From Mesomycoplasma flocculare ATCC 27399 (GTDB lineage Bacteria; Bacillota_I; Bacilli_A; Mycoplasmatales; Metamycoplasmataceae), in contig NZ_CP007585.1 of NCBI RefSeq assembly GCF_000815065.1, positions 248,001-312,000 of the forward strand: a stretch of DNA of 64,000 nucleotides, in the 5' to 3' direction. Below, piece after piece: positions 11,424 to 23,028 of the stretch. The position numbers and the translations under genes are program-made. The notes below the pieces were generated by a model. That model did not search any database. It worked only from the letters and a program-made list of their open reading frames with translations, and was not told the DNA's origin. Within the stretch, counting starts at the first letter, position 1. The number at the start of each line of letters is the position of its first letter.

Positions 11424-12149
11424 CTAAATTTTTAAATTATGATATACGTTCTGGATATCTTCATCATCAAGGAAATTATCGATTTGGTTTAAAATTTTCT
11501 CTGTAGTTTCCTGGTCCAATTCTACTCGCGTGCTAGGGAAATAACTAATTTCAACAGCCCTAAAATTTAGTGAAAATCTTTTTTCAAGTTCCGTTTTTAG
11601 TTCATTAATTTTTCGTGGGTCACAATAGATTAAATAACTTTCTTTATTGACTTCAAAATCGTTTGCACCATTTTCAAGAGAAAAAAGCATTAAATCTTCT
11701 TCTTTTATTTCGCCTTTTGCAATTTCAAGGTAACCTTTTTGCTCAAATAAATAAGGAATTGAATTTTGTTTTCCAATTTGGCCATTTGCCCGGCGAAAAA
11801 GCGCTTGTAAGGAAGCAATTGCGCGATTAACATTATCGGTGAGTAGTATAATAATAACGCTAATTCCGTGAGATAAAGTTCCTGAATAAATTATTTCTTT
11901 GTAATTTTCGCCGTTATTAGTTGACCCTTCGCCTTTTGCAATTGCTTTTTCAATATTTGATTTTGGCATTGATTTAGCACGTGCTTTGGAAATAATTAGT
12001 CTTAATGATGGATTTGAATTCGGATCGGATCCGCCTTTTGCGACTGCAACCATTATTTCTTTAGAAAATTTATTAAAAACTTTCGCTTTAAGGGCATCTT
12101 GGGCACCTTTTCGGTGTTTGATATTTGCTCATTTTGAATGTCCAGCCAT
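11424..12149 (-). CDS. yebC: YebC/PmpR family regulatory protein, copy 1
   Basis: 241 residues, the typical length. The N-terminus MAGHSKWANIKHRK is the hallmark of the YebC family, with the Trp encoded by UGA. The ribosome binding site AGGAG lies at the end of nadE, and the ATG overlaps the nadE stop by one base (TAATG), so the two genes are co-transcribed. YebC proteins are described as DNA-binding regulators and, more recently, as factors that help ribosomes through proline stretches; which role applies here cannot be told. It converges on the nucleosidase gene. An identical copy lies at 22303-23028. Confidence 0.92.
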
Positions 12150-12889
12150 TAAATTTCTCCTAATTTTTTCAAAGGTCGCGGAATTTTATCTCTTTTATGT
12201 TTGCTTGAATTGTGTAATTTAGTGATCTTATCACGGATTTCTTTAGTTACTAGATTTGGGTTTTGAAAAAAAAGGTCTAATTCTTGATAGCTAAATCCCA
12301 TTTCTGCTTCATCAGTTTGATTTTCTCAAAGATTTGCGCTTGGTTTTTTCTTAACTATTGTTTCTGGAATGGCGATTTTTGTTGCAAGTTGTAAGACTTC
12401 CGTTTTAGTTAAATTAACAATTGGCAATAAATCAGCACCACCATCGCCATATTTTGTAAAATATCCAAGATACATTTCCGAAAAATTATCTGTTCCTAAT
12501 ACCAAATAATCAAATTCTTGGGCAAAAGCGTATAGCGAAAGCATTCTAAGACGAGGTTGAATATTAGAAGTTGCTAATTTGTTTTTTAAATTAAACTGCG
12601 TTTTTAAAATTTCAAAAGCCGGTTTTAGGTTAATTTCTTTACTTATTATGTTAAATTTTTCAACTAATAACTGAATATCAGATTTGTCATTTTCCATATC
12701 CCGAATTGGCATTATAAGACCAATATGTGAATCAGGAAAAGCATTTTTTGCTAAAACAGCAACTAAAGCCGAGTCAACGCCCCCGGAAATTCCAAAAATA
12801 ACACCCTTTTTATTCGCTTTTTTAACTTTCTTTTTGATTCACGCAACGAGGTAGTTAAAATAGTTTTGTAAATCTTGTTTATTTTTCAT
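12149..12889 (-). CDS. nadE: NAD synthetase (ammonia-dependent type), copy 1
   Basis: 246 residues, the length of short ammonia-using NadE. SGGVDSALV is the PP-loop ATP pyrophosphatase motif and the segment LVLGTDNFSEMYLGYFT is typical of NadE. It makes NAD from deamido-NAD, ATP and ammonia, the step after NadD. A TATAAT box lies 15 bases upstream of the ATG. In this copy the sequence upstream of that box is not native: beyond 12914-12926 it is the truncated gamma gene brought in by the tandem duplication. An identical coding copy lies at 23028-23768. Confidence 0.92.
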
Positions 12890-12904
12890 AATAAAACTTT
12901 AAGA

Positions 12905-12910
12905 ATTATA
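12905..12910 (-). promoter_or_regulatory. nadE: -10 box of nadE-yebC, copy 1 (at duplication junction)
   Basis: The minus strand reads TATAAT here, 15 bases upstream of the nadE ATG. The plus strand of the same site contains TATAAC (12907-12912), a possible weak -10 box pointing into the truncated ATPase copy. The duplication junction begins 4 bases further on, so the -35 region differs from that of copy 2. Confidence 0.45.
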
Positions 12911-12913
12911 ACA

Positions 12914-12926
12914 CAAAATTAACTTT
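12914..12926. repeat. 13-bp microhomology at duplication junction
   Basis: The sequence CAAAATTAACTTT occurs at 2035-2047 (inside gamma), here at the junction, and at 23793-23805 (upstream of nadE copy 2). Identity between the flanks stops immediately outside these 13 bases, so this short direct repeat is the crossover point that generated the duplication. Confidence 0.9.
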
Positions 12927-13593
12927 ATTAACAAAACAAACATTAAGCAAACAGAATATTAATCTTTGGATTTACCCTTCTTCTAGTGAAAAATATACAC
13001 AAAACTTTTTTGATCAAATCGAAGCAAAAATTTTTGAAAATTGAAACGAAAAAGATTTCATAATCCCACTTGGCGAGCGCGCTATTAATTTCGCCAAACA
13101 AAAAAATATGGAAATTCTTGCAAGCTTTGAAAATTTAGATAATATCTTTTCAAATTCGGAAAAAATCGGCGAAATTATTCAATACGGAATTAAAAACCGC
13201 CAATTTTCGAGTGTAAAAATGGCCGTTTATTCTAATAAAATTCCGAATTATATCGCAACAATATTTCCTTTAAACCAATTTGAATTCAAAATCGAAGCGA
13301 GCCAAACTACATTAAAAGAAATTGAAAAAAATCTTGAAAAAATTCGTTTTTTCCCCAATTTTGAGGAATTTTATCAAAGTCAAATTCTTAGCTATTTTGT
13401 CTCATCGGTTCAAATTTTGCTTTTGGAGTCGCAATTTATTGTCTATAAAAATAAATTAATCCACGAAAATACGCTTTTAAAAGAAATTGAAGAAAAAATT
13501 CACCAACTAAAAACATCAATTCTCAAAATTGAACGCGAACTTGAGATTGAAGAACTCAATGTCATCAAGCGAAAACCGAAAGGAGTTTTTTAA
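12914..13593 (+). pseudogene. 5'-truncated F1-like ATPase gamma (copy 2)
   Basis: Identical to the 3' part of the gamma gene at 1848-2714 but lacking about the first 62 codons, which would form half of the rotor coiled coil. Upstream is the minus-strand nadE promoter region. The frame is open from 12895, but the first ATG is at 13108 (internal residue 128 of the full protein) and has no ribosome binding site. A functional rotor subunit from this copy is unlikely; it might act only with full-length gamma from copy 1. Confidence 0.85.
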
Positions 13594-14064
13594 ATGGATA
13601 CAAAACTTTGAAATTTCCGGATTTTAACACCGGAAAATAAGTTTGTTAGTTTTAAAAACTGCAAAATTTGAATTAATATTGAACAAGAAAAATATTTTGC
13701 GCCAATTCAACCTTTTATTGTTTCAAATTTAGAATTTTCGCTTTTAAAAATCGAAATTTCTGTTGGAATCTTTTATTTTTTTGCTCATCGCTCACTTTTG
13801 TATTCACTTGAGGATTCGGTTTTTTTGCATCTTTTTGAGGATTTAGTTTTTTATAAAGTTGATAAAAAAGAATTTCATATTCAAAAAAAAGCGCTTGAAA
13901 GAACTAAAAATACACTTTTATATAAGCTCCAACTGCAGGCAAATTTAGAAATTAACTCAAATATTGAATTATACAAAGACTACCAACTAGCAAAACAAAA
14001 AAACGAAGAAGCCCGGCTTAAAGAGCTGTTTTTTTTAGTTAAAACGGGGGTAGATTATGCCTAA
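13594..14064 (+). CDS. F1-like ATPase epsilon-like subunit, copy 2
   Basis: Identical to 2715-3185, including the AGGAG ribosome binding site inside the end of the truncated gamma. The gene is intact, but its original promoter, upstream of the window or of the membrane-protein gene, is missing from this copy. Expression depends on read-through or on a fortuitous promoter near the junction. Confidence 0.65.
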
Positions 14065-16282
14065 AAAGTTAAAAAATAAGCTTATTTTTTGCAGTTTTTT
14101 CCCAGTTTTGTTTTTAGGCCCGCTTTTTTTTCAAAGCGCAAGTATAAAATTTGCGCAAGATCAAAACCCGCAGCAACAAGATACAGATTCTCAAAATTCT
14201 AGTCAAAAAAATCCTGATTCTGGTAAAAGTGACCAACCAAATTTGCCAACAAATCAAACTGATCAGAGTCAAAAAAAAGAAGAAAAAAAAGCTGCGCCAA
14301 TTACAGAACAGGACCTTAAAAAAAATCAAGACTGATGAAACGCGCAAAAGGAAAACATGATTGACCGTTTTATCCAAAAAGTTGATAATGATATTAAAGC
14401 CAAACTTGCTGATATTAACGCAAAAAACGCTGATAATGTCGAACAAAGGCTAGCACAAAGCTTTTTTTGAATTCAACTCCGTTATTATTTTCAAAAAAAC
14501 CGCGATGGGATCAAAAAAAATCCTCGCGAATATGGCCTTAATATCATAAGCCCTTATGCTTTTGCGAATAATCTTAAACTAAAACGTGGTGATGTAAGTT
14601 TTGAAAAAGAAAATTACAAAGGTCTTGAATGAGGGAGTAATGAAAATGATGATTATGGAAAAATCCAAGGGGTAAAAACAGAAAAAGTAACGGAAGTTCC
14701 TAACACCTTGAAAGAAAAAAGCTTTGAAGATCGGATAAAAAAATATTTTGAAGGACTAGAATCAGGGTATAAACAATATTTATTCAAAGAAGACGAATTT
14801 CCTGTTTATAAAAAGAATTTTAATCTAAATCTTGACCGCGATCGTGTTGATAGTCAAGAAAGTCTTTTGCTTGCTTCAAAGCCACTTGGCCGTGAAGGTA
14901 TTGGTTCTTGGAATGAATGAATTAAAAACTACTTTGAAAAACAGTCGCTTTTACTTGATTTTTCATTAAATCAAGAACCTAATCCCGATTCTTCGCAATC
15001 GGAATTAGAGCAAATTAATTTAGCAATTAAGAAAATTACAAAGCAAACTCCGCCTGATGTTGCCCAAAAACCGGAATTTGAAGTACGAATTGCCCCGGAT
15101 TTACCGCCAATTGTTGCCGCACAGTATACAAATTTACCAGCAAAAAAAATAATCGAACTTTATAATGCCGCAAGTGAAAGCGGAAAAAGTGAGTTCTTTT
15201 TTTTCCTAAACCCGCTAAATTCCCGTTTTAAATATAATATCCAATCGATTCGCGAGGAAAATGGGAAAATTAAAGCAACAATAAAAATCATTGATTTTGT
15301 TAACAAAGTTCGCGAATCAAGTGATAAGACAAAATATGAAAAAGTCTATGATAGTTTGGCATATGATGAATTTGAAAATGCAAACATGACCGAAAAGCAG
15401 GCAATAACTATGAATTTATATTATTCAAATTTAGGAGTTACTGCCGTAATTGACGAGTTTTTTAAGACTGTTAATGTCGCTGATCAGTTTAGTTTTGACC
15501 AAATTCGTTATTATTCTCCTGGTTCACAGACAACAATTTATAATTTCTTTTATTTACTAACGAAAGTTTTTTATAATCCAGCTTTTCTTAACGACCAGAA
15601 AAAACTTGCTCGCGAATATATAAATTCTCAATATTCAAGTGTTTTTTCCGCATCACAATTTCAATTTCTTGCTTATCTTAAAAAATCAGAAATTGACAAT
15701 AACAAAGCCTGATTACATTATTATTTAATTTATTTTATTAATTTATATGTTTTACAAGGCAAATTTCATCAAGCAAGAGTTTTACTTGAGGATAGTAAAA
15801 ATTCTGATAGCCAAAAAAGTGAAAAAGCAAAAAAACTTGATGAGACTTTAGCAAAATTAAATCTAACTCGCGAAGATATCAATCGTTTTTTTGCTCAAGC
15901 CCACCAAAAAATCGCGCTTTTTCATAATGAATCTTACAAACTTACATCAAATTTAGTTAGTTCTTTTTTGGCGATGACTAAATTAGGACGCCAAATTAAT
16001 CAGTTAAACCAAATTTTAGGTCAGATTGCCTATTTTGGCGAAAAAGATGATAAAAACCCTGAAGAAAAAGCGCAAATATCCGCTGATCCGGTGCAAAATT
16101 TTGCTAACCTTATTGAAGAATATCAAATATCAAATACACAGGAATGATTTTACAATAACCTTACTTACTTAATTATCGGGACAATTGCGCTAGTTTTAAT
16201 TTCGTTTATGACAGTTTCAAGACTTATAATTTATAAAAAAAATCAAAATAACAAAAGCAAAGAAATAAAAGGAGAAAAATAA
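14057..16282 (+). CDS. F1-like ATPase-associated extracellular/membrane subunit, copy 2
   Basis: Identical to 3178-5403: 741 residues with an N-terminal hydrophobic segment, a large soluble domain and a C-terminal membrane helix. It overlaps epsilon by 8 bases and alpha by one base exactly as in copy 1. If expressed, this copy would raise the dose of the accessory subunit relative to the single-copy membrane and DUF2714 proteins. Confidence 0.7.
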
Positions 16283-17817
16283 TGGCATTAAAAGTTGCAT
16301 CAGTTTTAGATTATGTTGTTTTAGTAAAAGGTCAGTATAACTGAAAAGAACAACAATTTTTTCAAGTTAAAAATAAACCGGAAATCAAAGCAGTGGTAAT
16401 TCAGGCTTCCCAAGAAAAAGCTTATCTGCTTTTTAATAACCAAAAAGGAAAAATTCAGATTAATGATGAACTTGAAGAAATTCCAAATTTTGACAAAATT
16501 CCCACATCAATGGAATATTTTGGCAAAATCATCGATTTATCTGGGAATATTATAGAACCTCGATCATTAAGGCCAACAACATTTTTACAATATCGTCATT
16601 CTGCTTTTGAAACAGCAGCGGGAGTTTTAAAACGGGAATTACTTGATCGGCAAATTTATACCGGAATTTATGCAATTGATCTTTTTAACCCAATTGGTTT
16701 TGGGCAACGCGAATTAATTGTTGGCGACCGGCAAACTGGGAAAACTCATATTGGAATTAACACAATTATTAACCAAAAAAATTCCAAAACAACAAAATGT
16801 ATTTATGTCTCAATTGGACAAAAACGGCAAAATTTAGTGTCTTTATATCACGATTTTGTAAAAAATGGGGCAATGGAAAACACAATTGTGCTTCATGCGC
16901 CCTCAACTAGTCCATTTGAACAATATCTTGCCCCTTATTTTGCAATGGCGCATGCGGAAAACCTTAGTTATAATTACGATGTTCTAATTGTTTTTGACGA
17001 TCTTACAAAACATGCAAGCGTTTGACGCGAGGTTGCGCTTTTAACAAATCAGCCAATCGGAAAAGAAGCCTTTCCTGCAGATATTTTTTTTGCTCATTCA
17101 AAACTTTTAGAAAGAGCAGGAAGGTTTATTGGACGAAAATCGATTACCGCGCTCCCGATTTTGCAAACAGTTGATAATGATATTACTGCACTTGTTTCTT
17201 CAAATGTAATTTCGATTACTGATGGTCAAATTATTACCTCTTCTGCTCTTTTTGCTCAAGGAAAAATTCCCGCTGTTAATATTGGTCTTTCCGTTTCGCG
17301 GACCGGCTCTTCAGTTCAGACAAGAAATATCCGCACAATTTCTAAGGAAATTTCTTCACTTTATTATAACTATCAAAAACAAATCAAACTTGCTAAACTT
17401 GCAAAATTAGACTATGATCTTAATAAAGAAACCGCTGATTTATTATTCAAAGGCTCACAGGTTGAACAATTTTTGGTGCAAAAGGGTTATTCTTATTATT
17501 CACAAACAAGTGTTTTGATGGGAATTAAAATAATTTCTTGGGGCCTTTTAAAAGATGTAAAAGATCCAACAAAGGTTGTTGATTTTGTGCATGCACTGGT
17601 TGAAAGCGATCCTTTTGCAAGGCAAATTTTTACAAAATATACAAATAATGAATTTGTTGATAATGCCCTTGCTGGTTCTTATTTTGCAAGTGTTGTTAAT
17701 CAGTTTTTGGCAAAATCAACACAAGATGAGCTCGAAGTCCCGCTTATAATGCCAAAAATGGAAGAATCCTTACTTGATAGTATCATAAAAAAAGCGCAAT
17801 CATTCGGAGGTAGATAA
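16282..17817 (+). CDS. F1-like ATPase alpha-like subunit, copy 2
   Basis: Identical to 5403-6938, with P-loop GDRQTGKT and the SVSRTGS arginine-finger segment intact. 511 residues with no disabling change. It lies in the second, headless copy of the operon. Confidence 0.87.
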
Positions 17818-17819
17818 AA

Positions 17820-19193
17820 ATGATTGGTTATATTTCGCAGATTTGAACTAACGTTGCCGAGGTTAAATTTACAAGTGATTTTGAAAAAATCCAACTAGAC
17901 CAAGCGCTTGTAATGCATGAGAATAAAACGGTTTTAATTATTAAAAAAATTCTTGACCAGAACACTGTAAGAGCAGTTGTTATTCTCAAGGCTGAACCAA
18001 TTGCAATTGGCTCTCAAGTTATAAACACACTTAATTTTTTGCAAGTACCAGTTGGTCCTAGTGCCAAAAATCAAGTTTTTAACATTTTATCACAATCGCA
18101 AAATACAGCGCAATACCGACCGCAAACAATTCCGATCAATTCAACAATTAATGCAACCAAAGAAAATTTTAACGTAAAACATAAGTTATTAGAAACAGGA
18201 ATAAAAGCGCTAGATTTTTTTGTGCCGATTTTTGAAGGGTATAAAATCGGAATTTTCGGCGGTGCCGGGGTGGGAAAAACCGTTTTAATGAAGGAAATAA
18301 TTTTCAATGTTTCAAAACAAAGGCAAAAAGTTTCCTCAATTTTTGTTGGTTCAGGTGAGCGTTCCCGTGAAGGGTTAGAGTTATTTTTAGAACTAAAAGA
18401 GTCAAATTTAATGGCAAAATCAACAATGTTTGTTGCGCAAATGAACGAAACTCCTGGCGCTCGGTCAATGATTGTGCCAATGGGAGTAACCGCGGCTGAA
18501 TATGCTCGTGATTATGAAAAAGAGGATGTACTCTTATTTATTGATAATATCTACCGGTTTATTCAAGCAACAAATGAGATATCATCGGCGCTTGAGAAAA
18601 ATGTGTCAATCGGTGGGTATCATGCAACTATGGCTTCTGATGTGGCTTTTATTCAAGATAGGTTATATAAAAATGAAAATGGTTCAATTACTTCGTTTCA
18701 AACTGTTTTCCTACCAATGGACGATCTCTCCGACCCAGCAGCGATTACTTTGTTTACGCACCTTGATTCTTCTTTTGTGCTTTCCCGTGATAGAATGTCT
18801 CGAAATATTTTCCCAGCCTTTGACCCACTTGTGTCAACTTCGAATTCAGTTTCTGTAAACATAATAGGCGAAAGACACTTTAATGCAATAATTGCTGCGA
18901 AAGCAATTATGAAAAAATATAAGGATTTAGAGGATGTTATTTTAATTTTAGGGTTTGATGAACTCGATGAGGAAAGCAAAATTATTGTGCGAAAAGCATT
19001 ACAGCTTGAAAATTTTTTCACTCAAAATTTCTTTATGGCATCTGCTTTTACAAAAGAACCTGGAGTTTATGTCCCATTAGAGAAAACAATTGATTCTGTA
19101 ATTCGAATTATCGAGGGTGAATTTTTAGATGTTTCTCCAACTGAGTTCGCGTTTATTGGTTCAGTTGATGATTTAGGGAAAAAGGAAAACTAA
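17820..19193 (+). CDS. F1-like ATPase beta-like catalytic subunit, copy 2
   Basis: Identical to 6941-8314, with P-loop GGAGVGKT, GERSREG and DELDEES intact. 457 residues. The strong ribosome binding site GGAGGTAGA is retained. It is followed by the same stem-loop terminator as copy 1. Confidence 0.89.
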
Positions 19194-19294
19194 ATTTCGC
19201 AGGTTAATTATTTTTTCGCTATTTAAAATTTAAAAAGTCATGTTAATTCATTATTTTTTAGATAAAATTAATACAAAATCGCTACATATTTTAA

Positions 19295-19341
19295 AAAACT
19301 ATAAAAATTTTCATTTTTTGAGCAAAGGTTTTTATAGTTTT
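19295..19341 (+). terminator. Terminator-like stem-loop after ATPase operon, copy 2
   Basis: Duplicate of the 13-bp stem at 8416-8462, with arms at 19295-19307 and 19329-19341. It would also limit read-through from the truncated ATPase copy into the HAD operon. Confidence 0.55.
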
Positions 19342-19561
19342 AATTTTTCAGAATTACCTAAATTAAAAAGGAAAGTCACGAATATCCTAATTTATACAGT
19401 TTTTAATTGAACGGTGATTATTTTAAGAATAAATGTTTGAAAAAAAGCATCCACAATTTTTTCATTTTAAAACTTAAAAATCTATTTTTCAGGTTATAAT
19501 GTAAATCAACATATTATAAAAAGCACCCGGAAATTTTATTGCAAATTTTTGAGTTTTTTGA

Positions 19562-19567
19562 TATAAT
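19562..19567 (+). promoter_or_regulatory. -10 box of the HAD-nadD-mtnN operon, copy 2
   Basis: TATAAT 9 bases before the HAD ATG, identical to 8683-8688. Because this promoter is inside the duplicated block, the second HAD operon should be expressed normally. Confidence 0.5.
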
Positions 19568-19576
19568 TTCAAAAAG

Positions 19577-20497
19577 ATGAAAACATCAAAAACCCGTTTT
19601 TTATTTGTTTTAGATCTTGACGGAACCGTTTTATCAGATAGCGCAAATTCGGAAATTCATCCTGATACTGAAGCGGAAATTAAAAAAGCGGTTGAATTAG
19701 GTCATGTCGTTTGTATTTTAACTGGAAGACCATGAAGGTCAACAAAGCCCATATATGAAAGACTTGGGTTAAACACGATTGTTGCTAACTTTAATGGCGC
19801 TTTTGTGCATAATCCAACTGACAATGATTTTGTTCCGATCATAAATTATATAAATTTAAATGATATTTTATACATTATGGGCGATAAGCGTGTAAGAGCC
19901 GAGATTTCTAATATCGCAATCGAAGGTCCAGGGTGAGCAAAAATTAAAAAGCGAGATCAACAACTTGAACAAGTTTTTGGCTTTAACCACCTGCCCAATT
20001 TAAAGCCCGGACTTAATTTTCACCGTATACCTTTAAAACCGACCTGTTTGATTTTTGATACTAAACCAACAACGAATGTAAGCGAATTTAAAATTTATTT
20101 AGAGCGAAGATATGGCGATTTAGGAGAGTTTTCTGCCTGATCTAAAGGGGAAAACCACACTTTTGTATTTGACATGACTGCAATCGGGGTCAATAAATCA
20201 AAAGCAGTTTCGATGTTATCACGTTATTATAAAATTGATCTTGATAATATAATCTCAATTGGCGATAGTTATAATGATATTGGAATGTTTATGGTTTCAA
20301 CAATTTCGGTGGCAATGAAAAATTCGCCTCCACAGGTGAAAAAACAGGCAACAGTTATTCTCAATAAAAGTAACAAAGAAGGTGGAGTCGGGGATTATAT
20401 CAGACGTTTTTTAAAAAATCCACAAAAAGAAATTGAAAAATCAAAAAAAATTAAGGATATTCGTTCAGCTGTTACAGTAGGAACAATTGATTATTAA
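19577..20497 (+). CDS. HAD-superfamily (Cof-like) hydrolase, copy 2
   Basis: Identical to 8698-9618: 306 residues with DLDGT, LTGRP and GDSYND motifs. It has its own -10 box, so it is likely expressed, doubling the gene dose. Confidence 0.85.
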
Positions 20498-20500
20498 AAA

Positions 20501-21586
20501 ATGACATTTAAAAAAATAGCAATTTATGGCGGAACTTTTAATCCAGTCCACAAAGCGCATATACAAATTGCGCAAAAAGCAATAGAATTTTTGGATTTAG
20601 ACAAACTTTTTTTTGTTCCTAATTATTTGAATCCGTTAAAAAAAAGAGCAAAAAACATTGCAGATCCAGATTTTCGTTATGAAATGCTTAAATTAGTCCA
20701 AATTGAGAAAACAGAAGTATCAGATTTTGAAATTAAAGCAAAAAAAATTAGCTATACAATCGATACGGTTAACTATTTTGCTAAAAAGTATCCTGAATCA
20801 AAGCTATTTTTAATTATTGGTTCGGATAATCTTCGCAATTTTAAATTGTGAAAAAATTATTCTCAAATTCTGGAAAAAGTCCAACTTGTTGTTTTTGCGC
20901 GGAAAAATTATCCTAATTTACGACGACTTAAACTTTATAATGCCCTAATTTTGCCAACAAAACCTCCTAATTTTAGTTCCTCTGAGATTAGAAAAGGTGA
21001 TTTTTCAGGTCTGGATTTAAAGGTTCGCGCATTTATTGGCAAGAATTTCCTTTATGCTGATGCAATTCTAACCAGTTTTCTAGGAAATTCGCCAAGATTA
21101 ATACATTCAAAAAATACTGCCAGACTTGCAAAAGAGTATGCAAAAATCAATAATTTAGATTCAAAATTAGCCTATTATGCTGGCTTATTTCATGATCTTA
21201 CAAAAAAATGAACAAAAAGCCAGCATCTTGATTTTTTAAAGTCTCAAAAAATTGAAACAAAAAATTTACGTGAATACCAATTACATCAACTTTCAGCCGC
21301 AATTTGGCTCAAAAATATTTATTTTTTACCTTTTGATCAAATAATTAAAGCAATTTCGTGTCATACAAGCCTTTGTTTTGAAATGTCCTTGTTTGATAAA
21401 ATGGTCTATGTCGCAGATAAATTAGCCCGTGGTCGGAGATTTTTAGGAGTGCAAAAATTACGTGCTCTTGCACGACAAGATCTTGAAAAAGCATTTAAAA
21501 AATTGGTAAAAATGTCCCAAAACCACCATAAAGACGCCCCAAATTCACCGGAGCAAAATCTAATCTATGAAAAACACCAAAATTAG
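20501..21586 (+). CDS. nadD: NadD fused to YqeK-like HD domain, copy 2
   Basis: Identical to 9622-10707: 361 residues, NadD domain (GGTFNPVHKAH, SSSEIRKG) followed by an HD domain (FHDLTK). It is second in the copy-2 HAD operon. Both nadD and nadE are doubled, so the dose of the last two NAD synthesis steps rises together. Confidence 0.88.
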
Positions 21587-22223
21587 GACAGCAATTTTTT
21601 ATGCCGATGTTCATGAGGCGCAAAATTTAGAACACTTTGGCGCAAAATTTCTTAGAAATTATAAAGTTTTTTCTAAAGAAATTTCACTTTGAGAGTATAA
21701 AAATCACGCTTTTTTTTATATAAATTCAGGAATTGGTCTTATTAATGCAGCAATCTTTGCTCAAAAAATTATAGCTAAATTTATGATTACAAATATAATT
21801 AACTATGGCGCATGTGGGGCAAATGCGACAGTTGATTTTTATAAAATGAAAAATCAGTTAATTTTTCCGGAAAAATTCTACCTTTTAGATGTTAAAACTC
21901 CTTGATATCCACCAGGGCAACTTCCATATGAGCCTGAATTTTATCAAAACAATAAAATCGGTAAAAATTCTATTCTTGGATCTTCGAATAGTTTCATTTT
22001 TAAAAAAGAGCAAGTTAGTGAGTTTACATTTGTTAGTTTTTTTGATATGGAAGCTTTTGCTTTTGCGCAAGTAAGTGAGAAAAATAATTCAAATTTTTAT
22101 TGTATAAAATATTTAACGGATCAAATTGAAAATAATTCGGAAATAGAAGAGGTTAATTTAGCGATAAAAAAAGGCTCCAAAAAAGCAGTTAAATTTGTAT
22201 TAGAACTACTTTCACAACTCTAA
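21567..22223 (+). CDS. mtnN: MTA/SAH nucleosidase, copy 2
   Basis: Identical to 10688-11344: 218 residues with SGIGLINAA and DMEAFA motifs. The ATG lies 20 bases inside the end of nadD copy 2. Confidence 0.8.
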
Positions 22224-22302
22224 TTTTTCTTCCTTTTAAGCATCTTGATTTTAAAATGTTAGTTAATTTATAGTATTTTTTAATTTTACATATTAGCTAG
22301 CG

Positions 22303-23028
22303 CTAAATTTTTAAATTATGATATACGTTCTGGATATCTTCATCATCAAGGAAATTATCGATTTGGTTTAAAATTTTCTCTGTAGTTTCCTGGTCCAATT
22401 CTACTCGCGTGCTAGGGAAATAACTAATTTCAACAGCCCTAAAATTTAGTGAAAATCTTTTTTCAAGTTCCGTTTTTAGTTCATTAATTTTTCGTGGGTC
22501 ACAATAGATTAAATAACTTTCTTTATTGACTTCAAAATCGTTTGCACCATTTTCAAGAGAAAAAAGCATTAAATCTTCTTCTTTTATTTCGCCTTTTGCA
22601 ATTTCAAGGTAACCTTTTTGCTCAAATAAATAAGGAATTGAATTTTGTTTTCCAATTTGGCCATTTGCCCGGCGAAAAAGCGCTTGTAAGGAAGCAATTG
22701 CGCGATTAACATTATCGGTGAGTAGTATAATAATAACGCTAATTCCGTGAGATAAAGTTCCTGAATAAATTATTTCTTTGTAATTTTCGCCGTTATTAGT
22801 TGACCCTTCGCCTTTTGCAATTGCTTTTTCAATATTTGATTTTGGCATTGATTTAGCACGTGCTTTGGAAATAATTAGTCTTAATGATGGATTTGAATTC
22901 GGATCGGATCCGCCTTTTGCGACTGCAACCATTATTTCTTTAGAAAATTTATTAAAAACTTTCGCTTTAAGGGCATCTTGGGCACCTTTTCGGTGTTTGA
23001 TATTTGCTCATTTTGAATGTCCAGCCAT
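22303..23028 (-). CDS. yebC: YebC/PmpR family regulatory protein, copy 2
   Basis: Identical to 11424-12149: 241 residues with the MAGHSKWANIKHRK N-terminus and an AGGAG ribosome binding site. It overlaps nadE copy 2 by one base. Confidence 0.92.

Larger units (their letters stand above)
2035..12913. repeat. Tandem duplication, unit 1 (10,879 bp)
   Basis: This block runs from inside gamma to just upstream of nadE. It matches 12914-23792 at a constant offset of 10,879 bp. All translated reading frames agree exactly and no difference was found where the bases were compared directly, including intergenic parts. Unit 1 carries gamma (3' part), epsilon, the accessory subunit, alpha, beta, HAD, nadD, mtnN, yebC and nadE. 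Confidence 0.95.
19194..19576 (+). other. Intergenic region, duplicate of 8315-8697
   Basis: 383 bases without a gene, carrying the second copies of the ATPase terminator and the HAD -10 box. Confidence 0.6.
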
